A program made the position numbers and the translations under genes. The notes beneath the pieces were generated by a model. The model was given only the letters and a program-made list of their open reading frames with translations. It ran no database searches and was not told where the DNA came from. From assembly GCA_947648215.1 (NCBI GenBank), contig CANSMW010000008.1, forward strand, positions 35,358-93,897: a DNA stretch of 58,540 nt, given 5' to 3'. Each line of letters starts with the position of its first letter. Position 1 is the first letter of the stretch. Below are positions 29,334 to 40,089 of the stretch, piece after piece. This DNA is from an uncultured Clostridium sp. (GTDB lineage: Bacteria > Bacillota > Clostridia > TANB77 > CAG-508).

Positions 29334-31691
29334 CTATTGATTTCCTTTTTTAAAATCAAACACAATGGCGTCATTGTTATCGAATAAATAACTAGAATCG
29401 GTGTTGTCCATTTTGATTGGGTCGGTATCGCCGTTTGAGTCAGAATTGTAATCCATTTTGGTTAAGTCAATTTTTCTTTTTTTCGTTACTCTTTCTTCTT
29501 CTGCAATACCACTTGTAAATTTTGCAAAATCATAAGATTTGCTAGGGTGTGGTTCTTTGTATTTATCTTCCATAAAATCAACTTTTCCATCACCATATTG
29601 GTTTTTCCCTTTTAAATCCTTAAAACTATAAGCACACATTTTGAATCCAAGGGCTTGTAACTTACCAGCCTTAATATTAGCTTTCCAATCCCATTTAGGA
29701 TTACTAATTTTAGAGTCATATTCTACCTTGTCTGCATTGTAAGTTACATTATATAGCCATTCTCTATGGTCATTAAATTCTTTTTCCCAAATTTCACTTT
29801 CTTCACGAGTAAGACCACCAAATACAAGCTTTGTTGTAGCATTGGTTAAAATAGAAGCACGGTATTTGGATTGACCGTGGAAACCAAGTTGTGCCAAGTT
29901 TTGAATGGAAAGCATGGTTCCTACATGATATTTTCGATAAATTGTATATAGTGGTTCTGTAGCAGGACCAACATAATCAGCAAAATCATCTACATAGAAG
30001 AAGTGTGGTATTCTCGATTTTTCACCACCAGGTCTTCTGAGAACAGCAAATTGCATAAGGAGAATAAAAAATAGTCCAAAGGCTTTATAAGCAGCAGCTC
30101 CTAAATCTCCTCGTCTTGTACATACTAAAGTCACTTCACCATTTGCAAGCATTTTGTCAAAATCAAGATTATTTTTACGATTACATAGTACATTTCTTAC
30201 ATTAGCAAGTCGTAATAAATTATCTAATTCGGTAATAGCAGAATATACATATTTTTGTGTTTCTGCACGAATTTCTCCATCACGGTAGAAATTCTTTTTA
30301 AAATAGCCAAGTTGTAAAGAATATTCCTCTGCAAGTTCTGGAATTTCTTCTAATTTATGACACATATCTTCTACTAAATCAAAATCGTTTAACATTTTTA
30401 ACATGTCTTCTAAGTTTGGTAAGTCACCATTATGAAGTCTTGGGTACATGACTTTTAATAAAATAGATAAGTTTTCTACTGCTTGTGCTGCTGAGTTTTC
30501 TCGGTACGTTTCTTCTTCACCAGAATGGTTGGTTTTATACATTCCTCGAATAACGGTAGAAACGGCCACTGCTGTTAAGGCAGGTTCTTCAAATACAAAA
30601 GGGTTTAATCCAAGTGAACCTATATCATTTGGGTCTACCAAATTTATTTTTACATTATAATTATTGGCAACATCACGCATACGTTTGGTAGATTCAATAT
30701 CTGGTGCAATAAAGGTTAATCCTAAATCACGATAAACAATACCATTTGAACCTTTATCATGATAAATCATTTTATTTAAATAAGCTTTAAAAATAGCTTC
30801 TTTTCCGGAAGTAGGGGTTAACATGTTTAAATTAAAGTTTTCATTTAGGTAATGATTATCATAAGGAAGGTTTAAATGGGCAATTCCTGTTTTTAATGCG
30901 GTAAATCCCATTTCTTTGGAAACTTCCTTAAAGAAGTTTTTCTTTTCAATATCTCTTGCAATCATTGGTTCAAAAACCATCATTGTTTTTCCTGTACCAG
31001 AATAACCAACAATAAGTGCTGGGTCAAATCTTCTTGCTTCTGGAATTTTAGCAAGATGACCTTTTATTTTATCACGGCAAAGAACGTTTTCGCAGGTATA
31101 TGGTCCCATACCAACTTTTTTATCGGATAAGTCAATACCAGAATAATCGTTAATACCATCACGAATATCTTTGTTTTCATTAAGTCCAGTAAATAACCAT
31201 TTAAATAATGGATAAAAAGTAACAAGAGGCAGATAAATGGCAATTGCTTGAAAGGCTGGGCGAATTAAGTTTGAAAATTCGCTTACAATGGTAGTATAAT
31301 TTGGAATTGAAACAAACAATAACCATAAAATCGCATTTAACCATTGCACTGCCATGGAAATTCCGACAACATACAAACTAACGCAGTAAACATATAAAAA
31401 GGTTACCTTTGTCCAATACGATTTGGCAAAACTAGAAGAGCCCGAAAATAGGAAGGCAAATACAGGACAAGCAAGTGCTATGGTATAGGTAATTGGTCCC
31501 CAATACGAAACCCCAATTCCAGTAAAGAATAACATTAGCAATTCCACAATTCGGTCTACCATAATATATATTGTAGCAAGGGTTAATAAATAAGTAACAA
31601 AAGTATTTCGGTCAGTCCCAAGCCATTTTAAAAATTTATCAAAACGTTTTAACAATTTGTTCACCACTTTCTTCTTTATAAAAAGATACAC
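29334..31691 (-). CDS. VirD4/TraG-type conjugative coupling ATPase
   Basis: About 785 residues from GTG 31691 (minus); internal GTGs about ten codons later are alternative starts. Several N-terminal TM segments (residues about 28-175), then P-loop VGYSGTGKT near 232, a Walker B-like FYVDDFADYVG, and a C-terminal charged tail. It resembles type IV coupling proteins that feed DNA to conjugation machinery. No relaxase or other transfer gene is next to it, so it may be a relict or a chromosomal homologue with another function. No in-frame CGG. Confidence 0.75.
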   Translation of the reverse strand: MYLFIKKKVVNKLLKRFDKFLKWLGTDRNTFVTYLLTLATIYIMVDRIVELLMLFFTGIGVSYWGPITYTIALACPVFAFLFSGSSSFAKSYWTKVTFLYVYCVSLYVVGISMAVQWLNAILWLLFVSIPNYTTIVSEFSNLIRPAFQAIAIYLPLVTFYPLFKWLFTGLNENKDIRDGINDYSGIDLSDKKVGMGPYTCENVLCRDKIKGHLAKIPEARRFDPALIVGYSGTGKTMMVFEPMIARDIEKKNFFKEVSKEMGFTALKTGIAHLNLPYDNHYLNENFNLNMLTPTSGKEAIFKAYLNKMIYHDKGSNGIVYRDLGLTFIAPDIESTKRMRDVANNYNVKINLVDPNDIGSLGLNPFVFEEPALTAVAVSTVIRGMYKTNHSGEEETYRENSAAQAVENLSILLKVMYPRLHNGDLPNLEDMLKMLNDFDLVEDMCHKLEEIPELAEEYSLQLGYFKKNFYRDGEIRAETQKYVYSAITELDNLLRLANVRNVLCNRKNNLDFDKMLANGEVTLVCTRRGDLGAAAYKAFGLFFILLMQFAVLRRPGGEKSRIPHFFYVDDFADYVGPATEPLYTIYRKYHVGTMLSIQNLAQLGFHGQSKYRASILTNATTKLVFGGLTREESEIWEKEFNDHREWLYNVTYNADKVEYDSKISNPKWDWKANIKAGKLQALGFKMCAYSFKDLKGKNQYGDGKVDFMEDKYKEPHPSKSYDFAKFTSGIAEEERVTKKRKIDLTKMDYNSDSNGDTDPIKMDNTDSSYLFDNNDAIVFDFKKGNQ

Positions 31692-31788
31692 TATATATTA
31701 TCCTACAAAATCAAGAAAAAATCAAGAAAAAAAGCTAAAAAAACTGTGAAATTTGTACAAAAATTCCTTACAAACTTTTCAAAAATAC

Positions 31789-31817
31789 TTGAATGTTCTT
31801 ATAAATTTGCATATAAT
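31789..31817 (+). promoter_or_regulatory. Promoter of flippase gene
   Basis: TTGAAT (31789-31794), 17-base spacer, TATAAT (31812-31817), 32 bases before ATG 31850. Confidence 0.75.
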
Positions 31818-31849
31818 GGGTAATAACAAAAAGGAGAAGGGAAGAAAAT

Positions 31850-33487
31850 ATGCAAAAAGAAAAAAAGAGTAGAGCCAAAGAAAGCTTTATGCAAGGCGTT
31901 TTTGCAATGATGTTTTCACAGGTGTTAATTAAAGTAATTGGATTAATATATAAGTTGTATTTAACCAATCGAGAAGGATTTGGGGATGAAGGAAATGCCA
32001 TTTATACTTCTGGATTTTATATTTATTCTTTACTACTAACTCTTTCTTCCGTAGGAATTCCAAATGCAATTTCAAAATTGGTATCCGAAAGAGTGGCACT
32101 TGGTGATAACAAAGGAGCAAACCGAATTTATAAAATTGCATTTTTGACGTTTGGACTTATGGGGTTAATTGGTACAGGAATTTTATTTTTTGGTGCCCAT
32201 TATATATCCAATGTCATTATTCAAATTCCAGAAGCAGAAATGACATTAGTTGCTTTATCACCATCGATTTTCTTTGTTTCGCTACTTAGTGTTATTCGAG
32301 GGTATTTTAATGGAAATAGTACTTTAAAAGTAACGGCTAACTCACAAACATTAGAACAAATTTTTAAAACGGTATTAACGATCGTATTTGTTGAAATTGT
32401 TGCTATTATAATGGGAGCTAACACTACGATTATGGCAGCAGGAGCAAACCTTGCTACTACAGTAGCAACCATTGGAAGTTTTATTTATTTATTTGTATAT
32501 TATAAACACAATCGAATGCTAAGCATTAACAAACCAGGAGTTATTACGAAAAAAGAAAGTGTAACAAAGATTATTAAAAATATTTTACAAGTATCTGTTC
32601 CAATCTCGCTTAGTGCTGTACTATCGTCTATTAATAAAAATATCGATTCTACCACAGTAGTTCGAGGGCTTAAAAATTTTATGGAAGAAGGAGCTGCAAA
32701 AGTACAATATGGTATATTAAGTGGAAAAGTGGATACATTAACTTCATTACCACTATCTTTTAATATCGCATTTGCGACCGCGTTAGTACCAGCCCTTTCC
32801 TATGCAAGGGCAAAAGGAGATATGGTAACAGCAAATAAAAGAGTTGGTTTTTCGATATTAGTAACCATTTTGATAGGACTTCCCTGTAGTATAGGAATGG
32901 TCATTTTTGCAGAACCAATTTTAAAATTATTATTCCCAAACCAGGCAGCAGGGGTGGTAATCTTACAAATTAGTGCACTTAGTATTATTTTTGCAGTACT
33001 AGCACAAACCATTAATGGAGCCTTACAAGGAATTGGAAAAGTAATGGTTCCAGCAACTGCTTTTGCTGTAGGAGTCGCTATAAAATTAATTATGAATATT
33101 ACATTAGTGCCAATACCAGAAATTGGTGTAAATGGTGCAGCACTTGGAAATGTAGTATGTAACTTAATTGCCTGTATCATTGGATTTTCAGTATTACGAA
33201 AGAATTTGAAAATATCCTTTCCTTTTATGAAATACATTGGAAAACCAGTTTTTGCAACAGGAATTATGGCAGTTTGCTCGTATGCGGTTTATATCATATT
33301 ATTAAATATGATTCCTTTACGAATAGCAGCAATCCTTGCGATAGGTTTTGCGGTAATTACTTACGTACTTGCAATTGTTAATTTAAAAATATTTACAAAA
33401 GAAGAAATACACATGATTCCATATGGACAAAAAATCTACAAAATCCTTGTAAAATTAGGTCTTTACAAGGAAAAAAAGATAGCATAA
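31850..33487 (+). CDS. MOP-superfamily flippase, SpoVB/MurJ-like
   Basis: 545 residues, about 14 TM segments, ATG 31850 after AAGGAGAAGG. The N-terminus MQGVFAMMFSQVLIKVIGLIYKLYL and the GIPNAISKLVSERVALGDNKGANRIYKIA region match the SpoVB/polysaccharide export flippases of Firmicutes, which transport lipid-linked cell wall precursors. It likely serves peptidoglycan or cortex synthesis together with the PBP in this window (inference). No CGG. Confidence 0.85.
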   Translation: MQKEKKSRAKESFMQGVFAMMFSQVLIKVIGLIYKLYLTNREGFGDEGNAIYTSGFYIYSLLLTLSSVGIPNAISKLVSERVALGDNKGANRIYKIAFLTFGLMGLIGTGILFFGAHYISNVIIQIPEAEMTLVALSPSIFFVSLLSVIRGYFNGNSTLKVTANSQTLEQIFKTVLTIVFVEIVAIIMGANTTIMAAGANLATTVATIGSFIYLFVYYKHNRMLSINKPGVITKKESVTKIIKNILQVSVPISLSAVLSSINKNIDSTTVVRGLKNFMEEGAAKVQYGILSGKVDTLTSLPLSFNIAFATALVPALSYARAKGDMVTANKRVGFSILVTILIGLPCSIGMVIFAEPILKLLFPNQAAGVVILQISALSIIFAVLAQTINGALQGIGKVMVPATAFAVGVAIKLIMNITLVPIPEIGVNGAALGNVVCNLIACIIGFSVLRKNLKISFPFMKYIGKPVFATGIMAVCSYAVYIILLNMIPLRIAAILAIGFAVITYVLAIVNLKIFTKEEIHMIPYGQKIYKILVKLGLYKEKKIA

Positions 33488-33649
33488 ATGTTAAGTCAAT
33501 TTAGCAAAAAACAGGAAAAACTTAGAAAAATAAGGGATTAAAAGAAAAAAATAAAAGAAAAAAAGAGGGATTTTATAGAAATTTGACGAATAATTATAGT
33601 GTAGTTGAAAGATACTACATAAAAGAAAAACTTTTAGGAGGTAATTTAA

Positions 33650-33928
33650 ATGAACAAATCAGATTTAATCGCAGCCATAGCTGCTAAGACAGGAGAAACA
33701 AAAAAAAGTGCTGAAACAGCTGTTAATGCTTTCGTTGACGTTGTAACAGAAGCTTTAGTAAAAGGAGACAAAGTACAATTAGTTGGATTTGGTTCTTTCG
33801 AAGTAAGAAAAAGAGCAGCTAGAAAAGGAAGAAACCCACAAACTAAAGAAGAAATCAAAATACCAGCTTCAAAAGCTCCAGTATTCAAAGCAGGAAAAGC
33901 TTTAAAAGATTTAGTTAACAAAAAATAA
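33650..33928 (+). CDS. hup: DNA-binding protein HU
   Basis: 92 residues with the complete HU fold: [39 protein letters not shown] and the K-rich DNA-binding arm. Strong RBS AGGAGGTAA. Probably highly expressed; it contains no CGG codon. Confidence 0.97.
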   Translation: MNKSDLIAAIAAKTGETKKSAETAVNAFVDVVTEALVKGDKVQLVGFGSFEVRKRAARKGRNPQTKEEIKIPASKAPVFKAGKALKDLVNKK

Positions 33929-33970
33929 GATTTGTATATGTTTAAATAAAATATATGAATTCATAGAAAA

Positions 33971-34005
33971 AAGAGAATGTAGCATGGGCTATGTTCTCTT
34001 TTTTT
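33971..34005 (+). terminator. HU terminator
   Basis: AAGAGAA-TAGC pairs with GCTA-TTCTCTT and is followed by seven T's. A group II intron starts three bases after the T run. Confidence 0.85.
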
Positions 34006-34007
34006 AG

Positions 34008-34662
34008 GTGTGCCCAGCATGGGCAACAACTTGAGGGTGAAAGTCCATTACGGTGCCTGATAGTGGCGAACCGTTAGTAAATGGCAAGGGTGTCCTTCGC
34101 GAGGAGGAATCTGAAAGAAGCCAAAGTCGCAAAATCTCGGTCTGACGAACAGAAATCACATACAAGGCTGAATTGAGCTGGGCGAGTTTGCCTAACAAAA
34201 CAAAGCCCAAAAACTATCCAGAGTTCATACAGTAAATGTGGCGGATACATGAGAGGAAGGTTGTTGTTCTTACCTGGGGAGGTCTAGTATTTTGGAAATA
34301 TCTTGAAATAGATATGAAAATGCTAGTAGTGATATTAGAGTGAAATATCAGAAGTCAGCAGATAGCATAGTAGTAACAGAAATGTTATGAAGGATTGAAG
34401 GTTGATAACACTTAGCCAAATCTTTAATGTACTCATTTACATAGTGCAGATAATTTAGAAATAAACTGTCTTTGTTGAGCTAGAGCGGAACTCGAAATAA
34501 ATATAAAGAAGAGCATAGTAAATGGTAGCGTTAAGGGAATTGCAAAACAAAACACTAATCAAATAATTGATTAGTGCATCAGCCAACCGCCCAGTGCCGA
34601 ACGGCATGCGGTGGTGGTGTGAGAGGACACTGAATAAAATAATTATTCAGTTCCTACTCGAT
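34008..34662 (+). mobile_element. ORF-less group IIC intron behind the HU terminator
   Basis: Starts GTGTGCCCAGCATGGGC, then GTGAAAGTCC, GGGTGTCC..GAGGAATCTGAA, GGTCTGACGAAC, GAGTTTGC, CAAAACAAAGCCC and CTTACCTGGGGAGGTC: the domain I series known from group IIC introns. Domain V (ACCGCC ... CGAACGG ... GGTGGTGTGAGAGGAC) and a short domain VI follow, with the 3' end near CTACTCGAT (34662). At about 655 bases it lacks a reverse transcriptase and would need one in trans. Insertion right after a terminator hairpin is the known preference of class IIC. Confidence 0.85.
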
Positions 34663-34675
34663 TGTAAGAAGATAT

Positions 34676-34835
34676 TTGATTTTCGTACACATACTCTTGT
34701 ATCAAAAGTAATATTGGTTTATATTTTGATTTATCAACTAAGATTGTTTTTTCTAAAGATAATAGAGTTTCTCTTACAGATATTTTAGAAGCTCTACACA
34801 TGTATTATAACAGATTACATAAAAAAATCAAGTAG
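34676..34835 (+). pseudogene. Unidentified protein fragment after the intron
   Basis: A frame without start codon reads KSNIGLYFDLSTKIVFSKDN and LTDILEALHMYYNRLHKKIK before TAG 34835. It looks like the C-terminal scrap of a protein; no family recognised. Confidence 0.3.
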
Positions 34836-34888
34836 GAGAAGAATTAAAAATTTCACATAAAATTTACAAAAAGCACAGGGAAAATTGG

Positions 34889-34935
34889 TTGACATTTTCC
34901 TTGTATTTTTTATATAATATACCATTACAAGGAAA
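34889..34935 (+). promoter_or_regulatory. ABC exporter promoter inside a perfect inverted repeat
   Basis: TTGACA (34889-34894), 18-base spacer, TATAAT (34913-34918). TTTCCTTGTA (34896-34905) and TACAAGGAAA (34926-34935) form a perfect 10-base inverted repeat around the -10, suggesting a repressor operator. Confidence 0.65.
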
Positions 34936-34945
34936 GGAGAAAACA

Positions 34946-37184
34946 ATGTTAAAACTACTAAAAAATCTAAAAAAAACATGGATATCGGTTGTGTTTATTG
35001 TAATTTTACTATGTGTGCAAGCATGGGCAGATTTAACCCTGCCAGATTATACCTCAAAAATTGTAAACACGGGAATTCAATCAGGGGGAATTGAACAGGT
35101 ATCACCAGAGGTAATTCGTGCTTCTACCATGGAAAATTTACTAACATTTACCACGAACCAAGATGAGATATTAAACTATTATACAAAAATAGAAAAACAA
35201 GGGTTGGAAACAAACAAAGAAAACCAGTATCCTATTTTAAAAACAGAAGATATTTATGAATTAAAAGACATAACCAAAAAAGAAAGAGACGAATTAAATG
35301 AAAAAATAGCAAAACCACTTATGATAGCCAATATGCTAACACAAGAGGAAACTCAGGCTAGGATAAAAGCACAAATGTTAGAAAATGTGCCAGCAGAGCA
35401 AAGAGTGATGATGGACAGTATGAGTGTTATCCAAATTTTACAAAACATGCCAAAAGAAGAATTAGCGAATTTTGTAAATACCATGAACCAGACCATAGAG
35501 GAAAATTTGGGAACCATGGTAGAACAAGCAGCCATTTCTGTGGTAAAAGAAGAGTATCAAGCCATTGGACTAAATACAGACGCCATTCAAAACCGTTATA
35601 TTATAAAAATTGGTCTACAAATGCTAGGAATTGCTTTAATTAGTATGGTTTCGGCAATTAGCATTATGTTTTTATCTTCTAAAGTAGCTGCAAGGCTTCG
35701 GAAAAACGTTACGAGATAAAGTATTTAAAAAAGTACTTGGGTTTTCACGGAGAAGAATTTACGAATTTTTCAACTGCTTCTTTAATTACTCGTAGTACCA
35801 ACGACATTCAACAAATTCAAATGCTAATTTCTATGCTATTTCGAGTAGTCGTATACGCCCCAATTATGGGAATTGGAGGATTTTTACGAGTGCTTGCCAA
35901 CAGCAATACCTCTATGGCATGGATTATTGGGCTTGCTATTTTAGGGGTGGTTGGTATTGTATTAGTGTTATTTATTATAGCAATGCCAAGGTTTAAAAAA
36001 TTACAAGATTTAATTGACAAACTAAACCTTGTATCTCGTGAAATTTTAACAGGGTTACCAGTGATTCGTGCTTTCCATACCGAGAAGAGAGAAGAGGCTC
36101 GTTTTGAAAGTGCCAATAAAGATTTAATGAAAACCTATGTATTCGTAAACCGTGCCATGAGTATGATGATGCCAAGCTTAATGTTTATTATGAATGGCAT
36201 TATGCTACTGATTATTTGGGTAGGAGGACAGAGTGTAGAAGAAGGCATCATTCAGGTAGGAGATATGATGGCTTTTATTCAATACACTATGCAAATTATT
36301 ATGAGTTTCCTAATGATTTCTATGATTTCCATTATGCTACCACGTGCAGGTGTATCGGCAAAACGTATTAATGAAGTATTAGAAACCAATCCCAAAATAG
36401 TAGATCCAAGTGAGCCACAAAGTTTTGATGAAACGAAAAAAGGGCTTGTGGAATTTAAAAATGTATCCTTCCGTTACCCAGATGCGGATTCGGAATGTAT
36501 TACCGATATTAATTTTACAGCAAAACCGGGAGAAACTACGGCGATTATAGGAAGTACGGGTTCTCGGAAAATCTACGATTGTAAACTTGATTCCTCGTTT
36601 TTATGATGTAACTGGAGGAGAACTTCGTATTGATGGGGTGAACATTAAAAAGGTACCACAAAAAGAATTGCGAGCTAAAATTGGGTTTGTGCCACAAAAA
36701 GGAATGTTGTTTTCTGGTACAATTGCTTCAAACATTAAATATGGAAAACCAAATATCACAGACGAACAAATGAAGCTAGCATCTTCCATTGCACAAGCAG
36801 AGGAATTTATAAAAGCAAAAGAGGAACAATATAATTCGCCAATTGCACAAGGACGGAACCAATGTATCGGGAGGGCAAAAACAACGTTTATCGATCGCAA
36901 GAGCCATTGCCATCGACCCAGAAATTTTTGTGTTTGATGATAGTTTTTCAGCACTTGATTTAAAAACCGATGCAACATTACGAACTGCTCTTGCCAAAGA
37001 AACCAAAAACAAAACCGTGATTATTGTAGCACAGCGTATCAGTACCATCTTAAATGCCGATCAAATTATTGTACTAGAAGAAGGCAAAATGGTAGGAAAA
37101 GGAACTCATGAAGAACTCATGAAATCTTGTGAAGAATACCGAGAAATCGCATTATCACAACTAGGGGAGGAGGAATTAGAATAA
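34946..37184 (+). CDS. ABC exporter half-transporter A (degenerate NBD); four CGG +1 sites
   Basis: About 744 residues read through four +1 shifts, skipping C at 35699, 35748, 36565 and 36854. ATG 34946 follows AAGGAAAGGAG. TM1 is followed by an unusually large extracytoplasmic insert (residues about 40-225) before the remaining TM helices. Shift 1 gives ARLGKTLRDKVF, shift 2 GFSGEEFTNFSTASL, shift 3 the Walker A GSTGSGKSTIV, shift 4 the signature region QGGTNVSGGQKQR. Walker B is VFDDSFSALD, with Asp in place of the catalytic Glu, as in the degenerate half of heterodimeric exporters. Its stop overlaps the start of the partner gene by one base. Confidence 0.9.
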
Positions 37185-39045
37185 TGGCAAAAACAGATGT
37201 AAAAAATAAAACAAGAACAATGGGACCAGGAGCGGGAATGGCACCAGTAGAAAAAGCAAAAGATGTAAAAGGCACTACCAAAAAATTAGTAAAAGATTAT
37301 TTAGCAAGTTATAAAGTAGCCATTGCCATTGTACTAATTTTTGCTGTAGGAAGTACGATTTTTACAATTGTAGGTCCGAAAATATTAGGAAATGCGACCA
37401 CCGAAATTTATACGGGAATTATAGGTAAATTATCGGGTGGAGTTGGAATTGATTTTGGAAAAATTGCTACCATTTTATTGACCCTTCTTGGGTTATACGT
37501 CATTAGTGCCCTATTTTCCTTTATACAAGGATTTATGATGACAGGGGTATCGCAAAAAATTACGTACAAACTAAGAAATGACATTGCCACCAAAATTGGT
37601 CGTATGCCAATGCATTATTTTGATAAAAAAACACATGGAGAGGTATTATCCATTATTACGAACGATATTGATACAGTAAGCCAAAACTTAAACCAAAGCA
37701 TTACCCAGATTATTACTTCCATTTGTACCATTATTGGAATTTTAATTATGATGTTTTCCATTAGTTGGTCAATGACGGTCATTTCGCTATTTATCTTACC
37801 AATTACAGTAGTCATTGTAAAAGAAGTGGTTGGAAAATCGCAAAAATATTTCTCTTCTCAACAAGAGTACTTGGGGCATGTAAACCGGGCAGGTAGAAGA
37901 AATGTATGGGGGGCATACGATTGTAAAAGCGTTTAATGGAGAAGAAGAAGCGATTAAGGAATTTGAAAAGGCAAATGATGAGTTATATCACTCTGCTTGG
38001 AAATCGCAATTTTTATCCGGATTAATTCATCCAGTCATGAATTTTGTAGGAAATGTAGGATATGTAGCAGTTGCAATTTTACGGAGGATATCTTGCCATC
38101 AAAGGAAGAATTACAGTTGGAAATATTCAATCCTTTATTCAATACAACAAGCAATTTACCCAGCCAATTAACCAAATTGCACAGGTATCGAGTATGTTAC
38201 AATCCATGGTAGCAGCAGCGGAAAGAGTATTTCTATTCCTAGAAGAACCAGAAGAGGTGCAAAACCTTCCAAATGCAAAAAGTACAGAAGGATTAAAAGG
38301 AAATGTTACCTTCGATCATGTCGAGTTTGGGTATGATGAAGATAAAACGATTATTAACGATTTTAATGCTACCATAAAAGAAGGGCAGAAGGTTGCCATT
38401 GTAGGACCAACAGGAGCCGGAAAAACGACCATGGTAAAATTATTAATGCGATTTTACGATGTAACAAAAGGAGCTATTTTAATTGATGGGCACAATATAA
38501 AGGACTTTAACCGAGGCGAACTTCGTAAAATGTTTGGTATGGTATTACAAGACACATGGCTATTTGGTGGAACCATTAAAGAAAATATTAAATATGGAAA
38601 CGAAGAAGCGTCCGATCATGAAGTCATCGAAGCTGCCAAAGCAGCCCATGTGCATCACTTTATAAAAACCTTACCAAAATCGTATGATATGGTAATAGGA
38701 GAAGAATCCGGAAATATTTCAGCAGGTCAAAAACAATTAATGACCATTGCAAGAGTTATTTTAACCGACCCCAAAATTCTAATCCTAGACGAAGCAACTA
38801 GTTCTATCGACACAAGAACCGAAACCCAAATACAAGCCGCCATGGATAATTTAATGAAAGGCAGAACCAGTTTCATTATCGCCCACCGTTTATCTACCAT
38901 AAAAAACGCAGATTTAATCTTAGTCATGGACCACGGAGACATTGTGGAACAAGGAACCCATAAGGAATTGCTACAAAAAGAAAATGGATTTTATAAAAAA
39001 TTATACGACTCACAATTTGAGGAATGTGAGGATGAGATAGAATAG
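37184..39045 (+). CDS. ABC exporter half-transporter B (canonical NBD); two CGG +1 sites
   Basis: About 619 residues, translationally coupled to half A (TAATG overlap). Skipping C37886 gives HVNGQVEEMYGGHTIVKAFNGE, and skipping C38082 gives VAILGGYLAIKGRITVG, both in the TM domain. The NBD is intact: GPTGAGKTT, Q-loop region VLQDTWLFGG, signature NISAGQKQL, Walker B ILILDEATSSID and IIAHRLSTI. The full catalytic Glu here complements the Asp in half A. A six-shift operon must be correctly read to give one functional heterodimer, probably for lipid, peptide or drug export. Confidence 0.9.
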
Positions 39046-39052
39046 GTAAAAA

Positions 39053-39083
39053 GCGAGATTAGCAGTGCTAATCTCGTTTTTTG
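39053..39083 (+). terminator. Terminator of ABC exporter operon
   Basis: CGAGATTAGCA pairs with TGCTAATCTCG and is followed by TTTTTT. Confidence 0.9.
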
Positions 39084-39183
39084 AGAAAATCGTATGTGAA
39101 AAATAGAAAATAAATTCTCCTGATGTTCTAATTCTTATGGTATAATGAGATGAAAAGAGATAATTAAAGGTGGGAAAAATAAA

Positions 39184-40068
39184 ATGATGCAAATAGAGGA
39201 AAGATTAGAAAAACAATATGGGTCTAAATTAGCAAAAGAGATTGTAAAGGGGTATGGGTGTAAAAGACCAGTTACCCTTCGTGTGAATACCTTAAAAACA
39301 AGCCCAGAAGAGGTAAAGGACAAACTTACGAAAGAGCAGATTTCGTATAAAGAGGTAGAATGGAGTAAAGAGGCTCTTGTTTTAGATAATGTTCGAGAAA
39401 ATAGGGTGCAGGAATTAGAGATGTATCAAAACGGCGAAATATACGTACAAAGCCTTTCTTCTATGTTACCACCCATTTTATTAAACCCAAAACCGGGTAA
39501 CGATATTTTAGATATGGCAGCAGCACCGGGAGGAAAAACCACACAAATCGCAGCACTTACGGGTAATCTTGCCCATATTACCGCATGTGAGTTAAACAAA
39601 ATACGTGCCGAACGTTTAAAATACAATGTGCAAAAACAAGGAGCAAGTAGTGTATATGTTATGGAAAAAGATGCCAGAAATTTAGATGATTTCTTTTCCT
39701 TTGACCAAATTTTATTAGACGCACCATGCAGTGGAAGTGGAACCTTACAGGTAGAAAATGAAAAGGTAAAGCAAAACTTTACCGAAAAATTAATTCAAAA
39801 ATCGATAGCATCGCAAGCAGCATTACTAAAAAAGGCGATTACTGTGCTAAAACCAGGAGGAGAAATGGTATATTCCACTTGCTCTGTATTAAAAGAGGAG
39901 AATGAGGAGATTGTTTTGCCGGTTTTGAAAGAAAATAGAGTAGAGGTCGTTCCACTAGAAGGGCAGGGGCTACCACTTTTGCCGGTATCCATTGAAGGAA
40001 GCCTATGCCTTGCTCCAAATGAATGGTATGAGGGGTTTTTTATTGTGAAGTTAAGGAAGAGGGGATAG
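39184..40068 (+). CDS. RsmB/NOL1/NOP2/sun family RNA m5C methyltransferase
   Basis: 294 residues. SAM-binding motif I DILDMAAAPGGKTTQ, motif IV DAPCSGSG and motif VI YSTCSV carry the two catalytic cysteines. The short N-terminal domain lacks a NusB-like module, so it is closer to compact RsmF/archaeal forms than to full-length RsmB. Substrate, rRNA or tRNA cytosine, cannot be told from sequence. It uses CCG and CGT codons but no CGG. Confidence 0.88.
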   Translation: MMQIEERLEKQYGSKLAKEIVKGYGCKRPVTLRVNTLKTSPEEVKDKLTKEQISYKEVEWSKEALVLDNVRENRVQELEMYQNGEIYVQSLSSMLPPILLNPKPGNDILDMAAAPGGKTTQIAALTGNLAHITACELNKIRAERLKYNVQKQGASSVYVMEKDARNLDDFFSFDQILLDAPCSGSGTLQVENEKVKQNFTEKLIQKSIASQAALLKKAITVLKPGGEMVYSTCSVLKEENEEIVLPVLKENRVEVVPLEGQGLPLLPVSIEGSLCLAPNEWYEGFFIVKLRKRG

Positions 40069-40089
40069 GAGATTTATTTTCATATATTT

